From Semisulcospira habei (Eukaryota; Mollusca; Gastropoda; Semisulcospiridae), in NCBI GenBank assembly GCA_036245525.1, contig BTPG01000004.1, positions 233,882,347 through 233,946,346 of the forward strand: a stretch of DNA of 64,000 nt, given 5' to 3'. Below the pieces are notes generated by a model that saw only the letters and a program-made list of their open reading frames with translations, was not told where the DNA came from and ran no database searches. Of the stretch, positions 21,210-33,250 are shown one piece after another (position 1 is the stretch's first letter; the number at the start of each line of letters is the position of its first letter). Both the position numbers and the translations under genes were made by a program.

Positions 21210-21268
21210 CTAACGATCTGGGTCAGTCTCGAATCCACGTACACTTTATCAGCTGAGCTATCTCGACA
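21210..21268 (-). mobile_element. tRNA-like SINE head, family 3 (copy 1)
   Basis: On the minus strand: GAGATAGCTCAGCTGATAAA (A box) and GGATTCGAGAC (B-box-like). The sister at 34,133-34,188 fits the consensus better (TAGCTCAGCTGGTACGG). The extent of the body is uncertain. A truncated tRNA pseudogene is the alternative. Confidence 0.5.
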
Positions 21269-21289
21269 CTCGTTACTATTAAGAACAAT

Positions 21290-22035
21290 GACAACAACCC
21301 GAAAGAAAAAAAAACCCCGCAACAGTAAAGCGGTGCACACGACACTACAGCACTGCGCGGGCGGTGTCAGTGTGAGCATTCACTTCAAGAATTACAGACG
21401 TCTCGGAAACGCCATAACAGGTAAGGGGCTGTCACACACAGACTTTATTTTACGTGAGATACATGTGTGTGGGTGTGGACTATACGGCTCTATGAAACGT
21501 TTTTGTTCAAGTGCAGCATTCGCTTATACAAAACATTATGTTGAATTTTGCACTGAAATTGTCGTTTAGCGAAGGCACTTAATGAGGTACGTGTTTTCGC
21601 AGACATTACGAATGTTACCAAAGTTTGATGTTCTCAACACGAGGACACGAACACTTATCTATTTAGTCTTTGGCTGTCTTTTGGCCAGTTTTGGAGAGAG
21701 GTCGACCATGATATTTCACGAGTAGTTCCAAAATTACCTGTTAGTAAGCGCACTCGTGAACTATCAGTCCTGTTCATCTCCTGTTGTAGGGTGACAGAGC
21801 TAAATCGATCTTATCGAGTCATGTGTGTCAGTATGTACCTAGAAGATCTAGGTCAGCACAGCCTTTCATGTGTATTGCTTTAGTGCACCGTATTTGTCAA
21901 GTTTAATTTATCACTTTGTAAGCGATCTGCAGGCGACACACTAGCTGCGTGTTATAACAGGGCAAAACCTCAGGCTACGATTTCTGAGGAACAGTAAACC
22001 ACAAGCGGGGTTCATTGAATCACAGGCCGACTAGG
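21290..22035. other. No gene seen
   Basis: Aligns in part with 34,200-34,420 and 36,180-36,330. A donor-like CAGGTAAGG occurs at 21,418 and in the sister, but no flanking coding sequence supports an exon. Confidence 0.4.
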
Positions 22036-22037
22036 CA

Positions 22038-22098
<61 letters not shown>

Positions 22099-22170
22099 TG
22101 TGTGTGTCCGTGCGTGCGTGCGTAGGTATGTGTATGCGTGCGTTCGTCCGTCCGTGAAGGCAGGCGGGCG
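22038..22170. repeat. (GT)n followed by (CGTG)n-type simple repeat
   Basis: GT run followed by CGTGCGTGCG and GTCCGTCCGTG tracts. The sister at 36,357-36,500 is longer. Confidence 0.9.
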
Positions 22171-22259
22171 AGCGGGCGTGCGCGAATGTGACACAAGACA
22201 AAGATTGCAGATTTAGAATATATAGATATTCAGGTTCTGATAGTGTCTCGGTAGAACAA

Positions 22260-24850
22260 CTGTCGTTGTTTTCATCCCTACGTCACACGACTAATTTCTT
22301 TAGCGCAAACTGTACCACATGACCGAGCTACAAAAACCCTTGTAGCGACAAATGGCGGACTTCTTGTAGCCCTCTTTGTGACGCGTCTGCGATGCGCGTT
22401 TTGTTCTTTAAAAGATCACCAAAACGTTCTAAAGTAAAAAGTTATTTAGTGTTGTTCGAAACAACAAGCACACCACTGGAGATGGCAACGTCATGAAATA
22501 TTTTAAATTGTTTTCTTCCCTACGTCACACGACCAGTAAATGTAGCGCAAACTGTACCATGTGACCGTGATATAAAAACCACTGTAGCGAAAAATGGCGG
22601 ACGTTTTAGAGCCCTCTCGATGACGCGTTACGACCTCGTTTTCGAGTCTTGATAGCAACTCGGTTCGATAAAATAGCAGAAAAAAACGCACTAAAGTAGT
22701 CCTATTTGACGTAATACACATCATCTGCCTTATTTTTTACGACATGAGGAACCAACTAAACAATATTTCACCACTAATTACACAGCGCAAACAGCAAAAG
22801 CCTTCCACCGAGACATTTTCAAAGTTCGGGAAACCACGGAACAAAAATAGCTTCCGAGTTTTTTTTTTAACCAATCAGAGACACAATCCTTGCAAACCGG
22901 CAACACACTGTCGTCTGCTCAACCACCAACAGGCAACATGCCACAATTTCACCAAAGTACAGAGCAACAAATTCAAGAACTAAAACGAAAATACACACCC
23001 AGCAACACTATACACAAAGCACGCTATTACCAAATTTTCACGTCACTCAATGCGGGACTATCTGAAGAAAAACATCTCCCGAATTTTCGACGACTATCTG
23101 ACATCATGTTTACGCTGTAAAATAAAATCTTACCTTAAAATCCATCTCAGCACTAGTCCTGCTGTTAACAACGAGCGTTTTGTTTTGGTATTTTTCCAGA
23201 TATCCCAACACACATGACATTTTAGGATATAACAACGACAATCTGCTGCACACTCGAAGCATCCCCTTCTGTCATCTTGAATCTAACAGCACGAGGCACC
23301 ATGCTAACTTGCACAAGCTGTCACATCAGTGGTCAAATGCCGATCGCTTCATCAAAAAGTTCTTAATTTTTCTGAATCACACAGCAGTCAAGAAGCACTG
23401 TCACTGTAATACTTTAACGACCTTTTGTAGACATTGCAGCTTGAATCATTCTGTACACAAGACAAGATTAGCTTTTTACTCGCGAAAACAAGACTTGCTC
23501 TTCGCACCGAATCATGATACGTCACACTCTGGGAATCCCCGGCAGAACATGTATATTCAATGGTGTCACCTATCCGCCACAGAAGCGGCCGTCTTCATAA
23601 ACCGGATTTTTTTCTAAACAATAAACGGAGGAAGGAAAACAAATACGTTATTGTTTTCCTCCCTACGTCACACGACCAGTCACTTTAGCGCAAACCGTAC
23701 CATGTGACTGTGATATAAAAACCCCTGTAGCGAAAAATGGCGGAATTTGTGTAACCCTCTCTATGACGCGTTATGACCTCGTTTTCGAGTCTTGATACCA
23801 ACTCGGTTCGACGAAACAGCATAAAAAAGCACGAAAGTAGTGCTATTTGACACAATAAACATCCTCTACCTTATTTTTTACGACGTCAGGACCCAATGTA
23901 AACAACATTTCACCACTAATTACACAAAGCAAATAGCAAAAGCCTTCGCCAAATCCATCGCATCGCCATGCACCGAGCATTTTCAAAGTTCGGGAAACAA
24001 CCGAACAAAAATAGCTTTCGAGTTATTTTTAACCAATCAGAGACAGCAAATACAGCATACGTTGTAAAGAACACACTGACGTCTGCTCAGCCGGCAGATT
24101 TCAATATTACCAACATACCACGATTTCAACAAAGCACCGAACAACAAATTCAAGAACTAAAACAAAAATACGCACCCACACACACGATAAAATCTAACAA
24201 CACAGCAGTTTAAGCTCTTCGTGATTACCTCAAAGAAACTAAGCAAGATCAGTGTTGATTTCGATTTGTTTGAAAACAAAAAACTGAATGCGGTCCGTTC
24301 ACTATCTGACCTCATGTGAACGCTGTAAAATGAAATCTTACCTTAAAATCCCTCTCAGCAGCAGTCCTGCTGTCAACAACGAGCGTTCTTTGGTATTCCT
24401 TTGCAGATATCCAAACGCACATGAGACTTTAGAATAAAACAATGACAATGAGCTCCACACTCAAAGCATGCCTTTCAAAAGCACAAGGCGCCATGCTAAC
24501 ACGAACATGCTGTCACAAGGTCAAATGCCGATCACTTCATGTCAAAGTTCTTAATTTTTCTGAGTCACACAGCAATCAAGAAGCACTCTTCTGTGTCACT
24601 GTCATACTTTGACGACCTTTTGTAGGCATTGCAGCTTGAAACATTCTGTACACAAGCAAAAGAAATAAACTTTTTACTTTCGATGTTAGCGCTTCACACA
24701 GAGTCATGCTACGTCACACTCTGTCTCGTAAGGGAATGGGAATCCTTGGCAGAACATGTATATTCAATGGTGTCACCTATCCGTAAGAGAAGCGGGCTTC
24801 GTCAACTGGATTTGTTCTAAAGAATACACGGAGGAATGAAAACAAATATG
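22260..24850. repeat. About 1.15-kb tandem repeats with TTGTTTTC termini (module B copy 1)
   Basis: A repeated block starts TTGTTTTCCTCCCTACGTCA, passes GATATAAAAACC and AATGGCGGA, CCAATCAGAGA and CCTTTTGTAG, and ends GGAGGAATGAAAACAAA. The start and end are inverted to each other for about 15 bp. Full blocks are 22,500-23,650 and 23,650-24,850, with a partial first block at 22,260-22,500. Module B copy 2 has one full block plus the partial block (36,595-38,045). No transposase or long ORF was found. It may be a non-autonomous element that became tandem. The GATATAAAAA text resembles a TATA box, but no ORF follows. Confidence 0.65.
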
Positions 24851-25003
24851 TTATTGGTCGGAGGGGTTCGCTGCACTGACCCTTGTAGGACTGAGGGAGG
24901 TCAAAGGAATCATTGTACCCCTCAGGCCTTCGGGGTACAATGATTCCTTTGACCTCCCTCAGGCTTACAAAGGTCCGTGTAGCGAACCCCTCCGACCAAT
25001 AAC
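24850..25003. repeat. 154-bp near-perfect palindrome a (module B copy 1)
   Basis: Arms of about 70 bp starting GTTATTGGTCGGAGGGGTTC meet at CCTCAGGCCTTCGGGG. Key inner words: GACCTTTGTA..., GGAGGTCAAAGGAATCATTG and their complements. There is almost no loop. A second, related palindrome follows 125 bp later. Sister: 38,040-38,200. Confidence 0.9.
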
Positions 25004-25127
25004 TTATATTACGTCATAAGTCTATTATGTATAAATGTATATTCCTTTGACGTCAGTCATGTCTGGCGTGATCTAGGTCGGAAGATTTCTTCTTGATTTC
25101 TCTTTGTGGAGGAATGAAAACAAATAC

Positions 25128-25281
25128 GTTGTTGGTAGCAGGGGCTTGCTGCATGGACCCTTGTAGGCCTTCGGGAGGTCAAAGGAACCATTGTACCCCT
25201 TCGGCCCTCGGGGTACAGTGGTTCCTTTGACCTCCCTCAGGCCTACAAGGGTCCGTGTAGCAAACCCCTGCTACCAATAAC
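25128..25281. repeat. 154-bp near-perfect palindrome b (module B copy 1)
   Basis: Arms begin GTTGTTGGTAGCAGGGGCTT and share GGAGGTCAAAGGAACCATTG with palindrome a, diverged at the outer ends. Both are preceded by GGAGGAATGAAAACAAAT. Sister: 38,325-38,478. They are either fold-back MITEs or hairpin-RNA precursors. Confidence 0.9.
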
Positions 25282-25493
25282 TTATATTATACAATATAAT
25301 GTGCAGAGCTCAGCTGACGTGCACTGTCTCCAGGTGGTACAGAACAAATACGTAGTCAGGTTCAGATTGAGTCAGGTAGGATAGCCGTAATAATAAGCGC
25401 AGTTAACAGAGATTAACTGATGTGATGGAGATCTTGTGAACTTTGTTGTTAGTTTATGAACTTTCTTGATTATTCTTCATGGGCTAGTTGTAC

Positions 25494-25890
25494 TTAACCC
25501 CTACACTGCCAGCGGACGTAGATTGTGTTTATGAAATCATCGTTAATTCAGCGTCAGAGATCCCAAGCCGTCCGAGAAACGTGGATACAAAGGATACAAC
25601 TAGTGTCAAGCCGTCCAGAAACGGGGATACAAAGGATACAAAGAAGTGTCAAGCCGTCCAGAAACGTGGATACAAAGGATACAAAGAAGTGTCAAGCCGT
25701 CCAGAAACGTGGATACAAAGGATACAAAGTAGTCTCAAGCCGTCCGAGAAACGTGGATACAAAGGATACAAAGTAGTGTCAAGCCGTCCGAGAAACGTGG
25801 ATACAAAGTACTGCCAGCAAGAAGTATAGATCCTCATGAGCCCCCGCAATTGCGGGGGCTCATGAGGATCTATACCTCTTGCAGTAGGGT
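25494..25890. mobile_element. TTAA-type MITE with 6-copy internal minisatellite
   Basis: Starts TTAACCCCTACACTGCC. From 25,568 to 25,815 the internal segment CAAGCCGTCCGAGAAACGTG plus GATACAAAGGATACAAAGTAGT is repeated six times. The palindrome AAGAAGTATAGATCCTCATG and its complement follow at 25,818-25,881. The right terminus is missing, and sequence continues into the TRIM-like start codon 85 bp further. Sister with 18 units: 38,690-39,590. Confidence 0.85.
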
Positions 25891-26865
25891 GGTGTTCAAT
25901 TGCTGTTGCTTCATGGACTTTGTTGCAGGCTGTTGCTGGTCAGTACAAGTGACGTCACTCAAGTCCAGTAATGGCGACTGCCCAGCCTGCCCTGACCGAG
26001 TGCCCGGTGTGTAGCGAGCACTACACGGACCCCAAACTGCTGCCCTGTGCACACCGCCTTTGTAGACGGTGTGTTGTGTCATGGCTGCGGCAACATCCGG
26101 GTACCGGCCACCCCACGTGCCCTCTGTGCAGACGACACATCACGACAGTCTCAGGTTTGTTATGTTTATAATTGTAGTCAGTCAAAATCAGACTGTAAAA
26201 TCGGGTAGGGAAGAGAAAACGTCTTATTTCTTTATAGACCAGAAGTCATAGATATATAATTGTTCATGACGTAATAAATGTATGTCGGCAGAGCAAATCA
26301 AGTACAACCCGACTAAGATGGCACAGTTTCCAGTACAAACGTCGTGCATGCCTTATGTGGTGCACTCCAGATCCTTTATTGAAGAAGAAATAATAAATAG
26401 ACTGCTGAGTTCGTATCAACTAGTGCTTCAGGAGATGTTTTTACACTAAAATAAGTGAAGTGTTTTCTTTTTTCACAGCCGGTACATCTGCTGAGAGCGT
26501 GGCTGACCAGCTGCCTTCTGACGAAACAATGACCGCTCTTGTCACGTAAAGTGCGCGAAAGCCCTAGAAGGGCCAAACAGCTGCGCTGGATGTGGCAAGA
26601 GTGCTGCATCTGATTTCTGTCTTCAGTGCTGGGAGAAGTACTGCCCTTCGTGCAGCAAACTCCATACCAACATGGCTGTAGCAAGGCACCACACAGTCAG
26701 CGTTTTGTCTGCACTCACGCCTCAAGACCTGATGGCCAGCAGACGCCGCATGTGTGAAACACACCCTAGTAACCAGGCGGACGTGTTCTGCGCCACTCAC
26801 CGAACCGCCATTTGTGTCACATGTTCCACTACGTCACACCGGAAATGTGACGACATCATTGAGGT

Positions 26866-27125
<260 letters not shown>

Positions 27126-28131
27126 TCCTCAAATAATGAAGAAACACGAGTTCCTCTTAGCTGTAAGAGTATCATGTCTTGTGTCATGAAGCGTTTGACC
27201 TTTCCTTCAATAATGAAATGCAGAATGATTTTTGCAGGTGAAGTTTGCAGGGAAACAAATTCGTCAGGCCGTGAGAGAGAAACTGACAGAACACAGAAAA
27301 TGGCCGACACTAACAACCAAACAATCAGGGCCCTGAAGCGTCAGAAATCGCTAACTGACGCCTGGTGCGAGCGAGAAATACAGAGAGTGACTGCTGTTCG
27401 CCAGCGTGTGTTGAAATCTTTGGACGCGGGCATTGACAAGATGATGACTGACATTAACAGAACTGCGTCCAGGGAACATCAGGAGATCCAGTCCCGCATT
27501 GACGCACTCTCTGATCAGCTGGGTTACCTTGGCAATCACATGTGAGTGCTTTTATCCAGTTCTATTTGATGGTCTGTGATTTTGGACTTAACGGCTGGAG
27601 ACCGTCACACTAATGTACAAAGCATGCTATATCTTCACTGAAACCTATATGTACCACCAGATCAAAACTAGGTTGTTTTCCTTGCTTTTGCAGAAAGTTA
27701 CTGGAAGAGGAAGAGACAATGGCGGCCGATTGTGATCTCCTTACCGTGGGAACCTCGCTTCTTGCCAGAGTCGCCTCGCTTACATTAGACGATGACGTCA
27801 CCGGCAATGATGCGTCAATAAAATATTGCGTGGCCATGTTTGATGAGGCCCACGTCAGTCGTCTGGAAAAGGAGCTCAGGGAGATGTGGTCCACACAACA
27901 GTTGACGCGTGATGAACTGCGGGGTAAGCAATGTCAAGGTGTTAGTCGTGTACTGTATACCTTGTCCTTGTCGTGAGCTGGCCATTGGGTGCAATACGGA
28001 AGGGGGAAGAGATCTAGTCCTTTGTCTACATGCTGGTCCTGCCTTCAGTGATTGGTTGGTTGGTTGGTTGGTTGGTTGGTTGATTGATTCATTCATTCAT
28101 TCATTCATTCATTCGTTCATTCATTCATTCA

Positions 28132-28268
28132 GAGAAGAACCCAACGGAGAAAAAACACGCTTAGAAAATAGACCAACAAACAAGTATAGAATTTGGTCGC
28201 TACTTATCTTGTCAGCGAAGAAGAAAAGTGGCAACTAAGCGTGTTTGTTTCTCCGTTGGGTTCTTCTC
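28132..28268. repeat. Inverted-repeat element in TRIM intron 4 (copy 1)
   Basis: Arms of about 33 bp: GAGAAGAACCCAACGGAGAA with AAACACGCTTAG, and the complement GGGTTCTTCTC at the right, around a 70-bp middle. Short TTCA direct repeats flank it. It is preceded by TTGG and ATTC tetranucleotide tracts. Sister: 41,720-41,856. MITE-like, family unknown. Confidence 0.75.
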
Positions 28269-28899
28269 TTCATTTTACACGCTTGGCGGTCACCTTTTTG
28301 GTCTGGAATTCATTCATTCATTTGTTCGTTCTTTAGTTCGTTGGGAGCATGGGAGCTGAGAAGGTAAACATTTCGACTCTCGTCCAGAATGTCGCACGTT
28401 CGAACAAAGCTGGCGTCATAATTTGTTCAGACTCTTTTTGGTGCCCCGTCTCTGAAATCGCCTTCAATGTTAAAAAAAAAAAAAAAAAACACTTTCGTTC
28501 GTTCATCTCTCTATTCATCCGTCCGTGCGTTCGTTTCGCATGTTCGTTCGGTTGTTCGTTAACTCATTCATTTATCAATGCATCCATCCACCCATCCATT
28601 CACCCAACCGTCCGTCCCTCCATCCATCCGTCCGTCCATGAGAACTAAATCATGCCATGTACCACTTTCAGACAAAGCGTTCCCACAACAGGAAAAACGC
28701 CGTGTTCTCCTCCTTTACCCTGGGATCATGACACAGACCAGCACTGCCGCCGACACGCGTGACTCAGACCCGTCCTGTCCTAGTGAGGACGTTGTGGACC
28801 GTGAGCCGGACTACGAGCTGAAGCAGTCCCCTCGCGATAAGGTAAACGGATTCTGCTTTATTGCAGACAATCACAATGCAACGTATTTACTGTATAAGA

Positions 28900-29116
28900 T
28901 TAACCCCTTCCCTGCCACTGGACGACTGTATTATTTCTGAAGTCTTTGTTCATTCAGCGACCAAACGCCACAACCGTCTGAAGGGAACATGAATACACAT
29001 TGGCCTCAGCAAGAGACATAGATCCTCATAAGCCCCTGCAGTCGCGGGGGCTCATGGGGATCTACGTCTCTTGCAGTGGGATCGTGTTCACGTTTTCTCG
29101 GCAGTGAAGGGGTTAA
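28900..29116. mobile_element. Complete palindromic TTAA-MITE in TRIM intron 5 (copy 1)
   Basis: Runs from TTAACCCCTTCCCTGCC to GGCAGTGAAGGGGTTAA, with the palindrome AAGAGACATAGATCCTCATA at 29,010-29,076. One of the best-preserved members of the family. Its sister at 42,532-42,743 is at the same place. Confidence 0.9.
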
Positions 29117-29237
29117 TTCTGCCCTGATTTGGCACAGGCAGCATGTCCATTTTTGTGAAAAGAAGTTTTTATTGTAAAAAAATGAAAATGTAGCTCTCCT
29201 CAGAAAGGGACTATTGTTAACAAGTTGAGAAGAATGT

Positions 29238-29311
29238 CATCGGGCCGACGTCAGACTAAGTTGGTTCGTTCATGGCCGTGCGCGGGTCAACTCAGTCAGA
29301 CGTCGGCCCGA
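29238..29311. repeat. GC-rich hairpin element, 'CGGCCCGA' family
   Basis: Arms TCATCGGGCCGACGTCAGAC and GTCAGACGTCGGCCCGAGGG, followed by CCTTTTGC. It lies in TRIM intron 5 just before the last exon. Sister: 42,871-42,948. Confidence 0.7.
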
Positions 29312-29823
29312 GGGCCTTTTGCTCACTGAGTTCTCCCAGTCATCTTAGTCCTTCTACTTTGCTCTCTACAGAGGGTCATAATGTCAGTGTGTAGACGTGG
29401 CCTGGCCAGCGGGCAGACAGTGAAAAGCAACATGGAGAAAGCCCTGACCGACCTCTCACCGGGGCCACACGCTGTGATCTGGGGTGTGTCAGTACTGTCT
29501 GACCGCCATTCACCCACAGTCAAGGCCAAGTGGGAGTCACTCACTGTGGACTGTTACTGACCAGGAAGCCAAGAGGTTGCTCCAGCCTTTCCCTGCGGAT
29601 AAACTGATCGCCCAGTTCATGTCATTTGACGATGAGAGTGAGTTAGATGTAGAGGAGTATTTGTCACGTGCATCTCATGATATCCGGAGTGTGGTACAGG
29701 AGGCCGGGGGACGGTGGTCCGTGTATCTGAAGGATAAAGCAAAGACCGCTGCTGAGGTAGACTGGTTGTGTTCTCTTACAGCACAGTCAAACTTATAACT
29801 CGACAGTGGCACACACACCGTTT

Positions 29824-30030
29824 CATCATCTCATCTTGGCTTGACTTCGCGAACGAAGATTTTATAGGAGTTGCCCACGACGTCTGCAGGCTTGTTCGTG
29901 GCTGCGGAGGCCAATCCGAGACAGGCAGGTTCGACCGCAGTGGCTGCAGGGGAAGGTATGGCCAGGGTTCTGAGCTGCGGCATCTCTGTTTTTTCTCCTG
30001 AGCCGCTTGTCCTTAAGGCTAGCTCTGTTT
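29824..30030 (-). mobile_element. LINE 3' fragment with perfect 11-bp target duplication
   Basis: ACACACCGTTT occurs on both sides (29,813-29,823 and 30,031-30,041). The sister at 43,440-43,450 has the single empty site. The minus strand encodes SLKDKRLRRKNRDAAAQNPG and CSHCGRTCLSRIGLRSHEQA-C, ending in GATGAGATGATG, a typical short-repeat LINE tail. It is a 5'-truncated retrotransposition event that happened after the module duplication. Confidence 0.9.
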
Positions 30031-30127
30031 ACACACCGTTTACTCCTTACTGAACTATACATACATTGTGTAGTGTAGTCAACGTGATTCAATGTCGCCA
30101 GAAAATCCACTCATGACGGTTTGCACC

Positions 30128-30330
30128 TTAACCCCTTGACTGCCGAGAAAAGTGAACACGACCTAAGCACAAGAGACATAGATCCTCATGAGGCCACGCA
30201 GTTGCGGAGGGCTCATGAGGATCTATGCCTTTTGCTGCTATGACTTTTATCCACGTTACTCAGATGGTTTGGGGTTTTTGGCTTTGAATTAACGAATATT
30301 GCAGATCCGCACTCTACGTCATTATTGAAT
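30128..30330. mobile_element. TTAA-type MITE, single-unit copy between modules B and A
   Basis: TTAACCCCTTGACTGCC at the left (reverse orientation of the family) and a hairpin at 30,172-30,235. Then comes one copy of the 75-bp segment TCCACGTTACTCAGATGG...CTCTACGTC. The right TIR is lost at the join to module A. Its sister, 43,536-44,940, has 17 copies of that segment. Confidence 0.8.
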
Positions 30331-30404
30331 ATTTACAATTAGTTTTGAAATTATCGCACGTGCGTGAGGCTTGAGGGTTGTTGTCTTTGCTCGTTCCCTT
30401 TCAT

Positions 30405-30885
30405 TTTGTTGCGGAGACACTACAGCTATGCTGTTACTTGGCAAAAGGCAGTATGTTCATTATTGTTGTGGAGACACTACAGCTACGCTCTACAGCTACG
30501 CTGTTACTTGGCAAAAGGCAGTATGTTCATTATTGTTGCGGAGACACTACAGCTATGCTGTTACTTGGCAAAAGGCAGTATGTTCATTATTGTTGCGGAG
30601 ACACTACAGCTATGTTGTTTCTTTGGCAAAAGGCAGTATGTTCATTATTGTTGTGGAGACACTACAGCTACGCTCTACAGCTACGCTGTTACTTGGCAAA
30701 AGGCAGTATGTTCATTATTGTTGCGGAGACACTACAGCTATGCTGTTACTTGGCAAAAGGCAGTATGTTCATTATGGTTGCGGAGACACTACAGCTACGC
30801 TGTTACTTGGCAAAAGGCAGTATGTTCATTATTGTTGCCGAGACACTACAGCTACGCTGTTACTTGGCAAAAGGCGGTATGTTAA
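30405..30885. repeat. 57-bp tandem repeat, eight units
   Basis: The unit TTGCGGAGACACTACAGCTA, TGCTGTTACTTGGCAAAAGG, CAGTATGTTCATTATTG is 57 bp, so 19 codons and open in all three forward frames. The long ORFs here (repeating SYAVTWQKAVCSLLLRRHY) are shadows of the repeat. Two units have an internal duplication of CTACAGCTACGCT. Confidence 0.9.
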
Positions 30886-30999
30886 ATTTTACGAAAAGCG
30901 AGAGTTCCATTGTTATACGATACAAATCTCGTTTTTCTCAAAAATGGATATACTGGCTTTTTGCAACATAACGACTAGCAGAGCTGGAGATGCATTGGT

Positions 31000-31090
31000 C
31001 GTGATAGTTCAAGGGTTGTGCCAAATCAGCTTTGCGCCTTTTCAGCCGATGTGAAACCTAATCTGGCACTACCCTTAAACTGTCATAGCC
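31000..31090. repeat. Hairpin element, 'GATAGTTCAAGG' family (third copy)
   Basis: GTGATAGTTCAAGGGTTGTG with the inverted GGCACTACCCTTAAACTGTC. Equivalent to 1,035-1,120. The 'CTGTCGGTAGCG' hairpin follows at 31,196-31,254. Confidence 0.65.
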
Positions 31091-31526
31091 GAGCGTAATC
31101 TTACAAATTTGACAAACAGACTTTATAGACGACTCTCATGTTTACATTCCTGTATATCAAGAACATGTTTTTGTTATTGTTGTTGTTACCCTTTGTCTGT
31201 CGGTAGCGATTTTCTTGCAGGAATCATCGCGATAAAAAACGTGACCGACAGCCACAGGATTTGTGTTTCAAGACCACTATTATTATTCTATTATTGATCA
31301 TCAGCAGGTGCGGATAAAGAAGGGGTGGGCACCTGGGCGTGTTGGGTTAGGGGTGGGGGGAGGGGCGGGGTGTGAGGCAGGGTGGTTGTGAATTAAGACA
31401 AATAATAATGTCATTATTTATTACACTTTACACGATAACCAAAGTGTCTGACACGTGTCAAGCATTCTGAACTTCATTTATTTTTCTTGATGTTGTTGTT
31501 GTTGTTGTTGTTTGTTTGTTTGTTGG

Positions 31527-31640
<114 letters not shown>

Positions 31641-31781
31641 ATGTTGGTGTGATCTAGAAATAGGGAGGAACCACTGTGGAACCCCCATGACGCGCCTGTA
31701 ATAATTACCGTTGCTGTTGCTGTAAACAGTTTGAAGTTCGTCTCCATGTCAGACTGTGTGCTCTATTTGTACAACATTATA

Positions 31782-32335
31782 GGTCGTTTGACATCGGAGC
31801 GCACAACGTTTTCCGCAAATATCTCCGCAAAGACCCACTTTTCTATACCAATCTTAGAACAAATATCAGTCCGTGCTTGCTGACCTAATACGAAGTACTT
31901 TTAAGAAACTCGAACAGTGTGTCAGTTTTGCTGTAATGTCGTAAACATTCGGAATTGTTATATTAAATGACATATTTAACATCCCTAAATGTGCCCCAGG
32001 TATATTAAATCCAGTATAAGGAAGATCCCTTTTCACAATAATTGGCCAAGTTTTCAAACTTGAAACAGCGCAGGCGTACACAAAGTCTGCATGCTTGACC
32101 TCGACATTGAAATCTGCCGGGGCTCTATGTAGTGTATTGAAAGTAGCATATTCTACTCACTACTTTTTTTTATGACTCCAGAGCAAAATCGACAAATCAT
32201 AGGAGTTCCGTAAAAAAAATATTCCATATTAGGTCAGCTGGCACTAAATGATATTTGTTCTTAAAGTGGCACAGAAAAGTCTTTCTTTGCGGAGATATTT
32301 GGCATAAACGTTGTGCGCTCCGATGTCAAACTGCC
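31782..32335. mobile_element. TIR DNA element, copy 3 (single 44-bp unit)
   Basis: AGGTCGTTTGACATCGGAGC to GATGTCAAACTGCC, flanked by TATA-like text. Same element as 1,774-2,633 but without the tandem array. Confidence 0.75.
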
Positions 32336-32359
32336 TATACCAGTTTCCACTGTGTCATT

Positions 32360-33250
32360 TTAAAACACGGTGTTATTGTACAACAATGCATTTTGATTTT
32401 GTAGCGATTTGGTATATTGTGTTTGATATTTGTAGAGATGGCTTCAGCTTCATACTTTAGTTTGTTTTATGCACGTAATCATCGAGATAGCTTTAGATTT
32501 ATGTTCTCAAATGTGACCATCGAGGTCCCTTTTGAAGCACGTGATTAAATATTTAGTTTGAAACACGTAATCATACAGCTTCAGCTTTATTGGAAGCACT
32601 TGATTATCCGTTTAACTTTAGCTTCATTTGAAACGCGTGATCATCGAGGTAGCTTTACTTCATTTCAATACGTGACCGCACTACAGACCATAAATCGGAC
32701 AAGCATTGATACATACGGTGTACACACTAAGGTGGATCACTCAACGCCGGACAACCAAACAGTTAGATCCCAACAACAACAAGTCATAGCTCAGACAAGC
32801 GTTTATAGATACAGTGTACACATTAATGGAAATCACTCAACGCAGGACAAACACGCAAACAAATTGGGGGTGTGGAGTGTCGTGTACTGTGTACCTTGTC
32901 CTTGTCGTGGCCGGCTGGCGGTTTGGTGACGTAAGGAAGGGGTAAGGGGAGCTACCTGTTTTCGTGTTTGTCCGGTGGTAAATTCTTCCCCTTGGTGCCG
33001 TAAGTACTTTATACAGTGGTGAATGATTCTAAATACGTCATGGCAACATTATGCATATAACCAGATGTTTATTCCAATCATTTTGTGAAAATAAACTAAC
33101 TGTTTATTTACGTGTTTGTCCGGTGTTGAATGCTTCCCCTTGATGCTGTAAGTACGTGTTTGTACAGTGATAAATGATTCTAAATACGTGATGGCAACAT
33201 TATGCACATAACCAGATGTTTATTCCAATCATGTATGAAAATAAACCTTC
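32360..33250. repeat. Degenerate CACGTGATCAT array and 130-bp tandem duplication
   Basis: 32,470-32,680 repeats CACGTAATCATCG/CACGTGATTA/CGCGTGATCATCGAGG with TAGCTTTAGCTTCATTTGAA-like spacers, as at 7,885. From 32,960 to 33,240 a block (GTGTTTGTCCGGTG ... AAATACGTCATGGCAACATT ... TTATTCCAATCAT) is present twice. No gene seen. Confidence 0.6.

Noticed and set aside
24850..25281. CRISPR-like or microRNA cluster interpretation of the palindromes
   Set aside because: Eukaryotic context, only two related palindromes with no spacers, and arms far longer than a miRNA precursor; kept as unexplained palindromes.
30364..31054. Overlapping ORFs of 173-227 codons with SYAVTWQKAVCSLLLRRHY-type repeats
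   Set aside because: All forward frames are open because the repeat unit is 57 bp; a tandem-repeat artefact.
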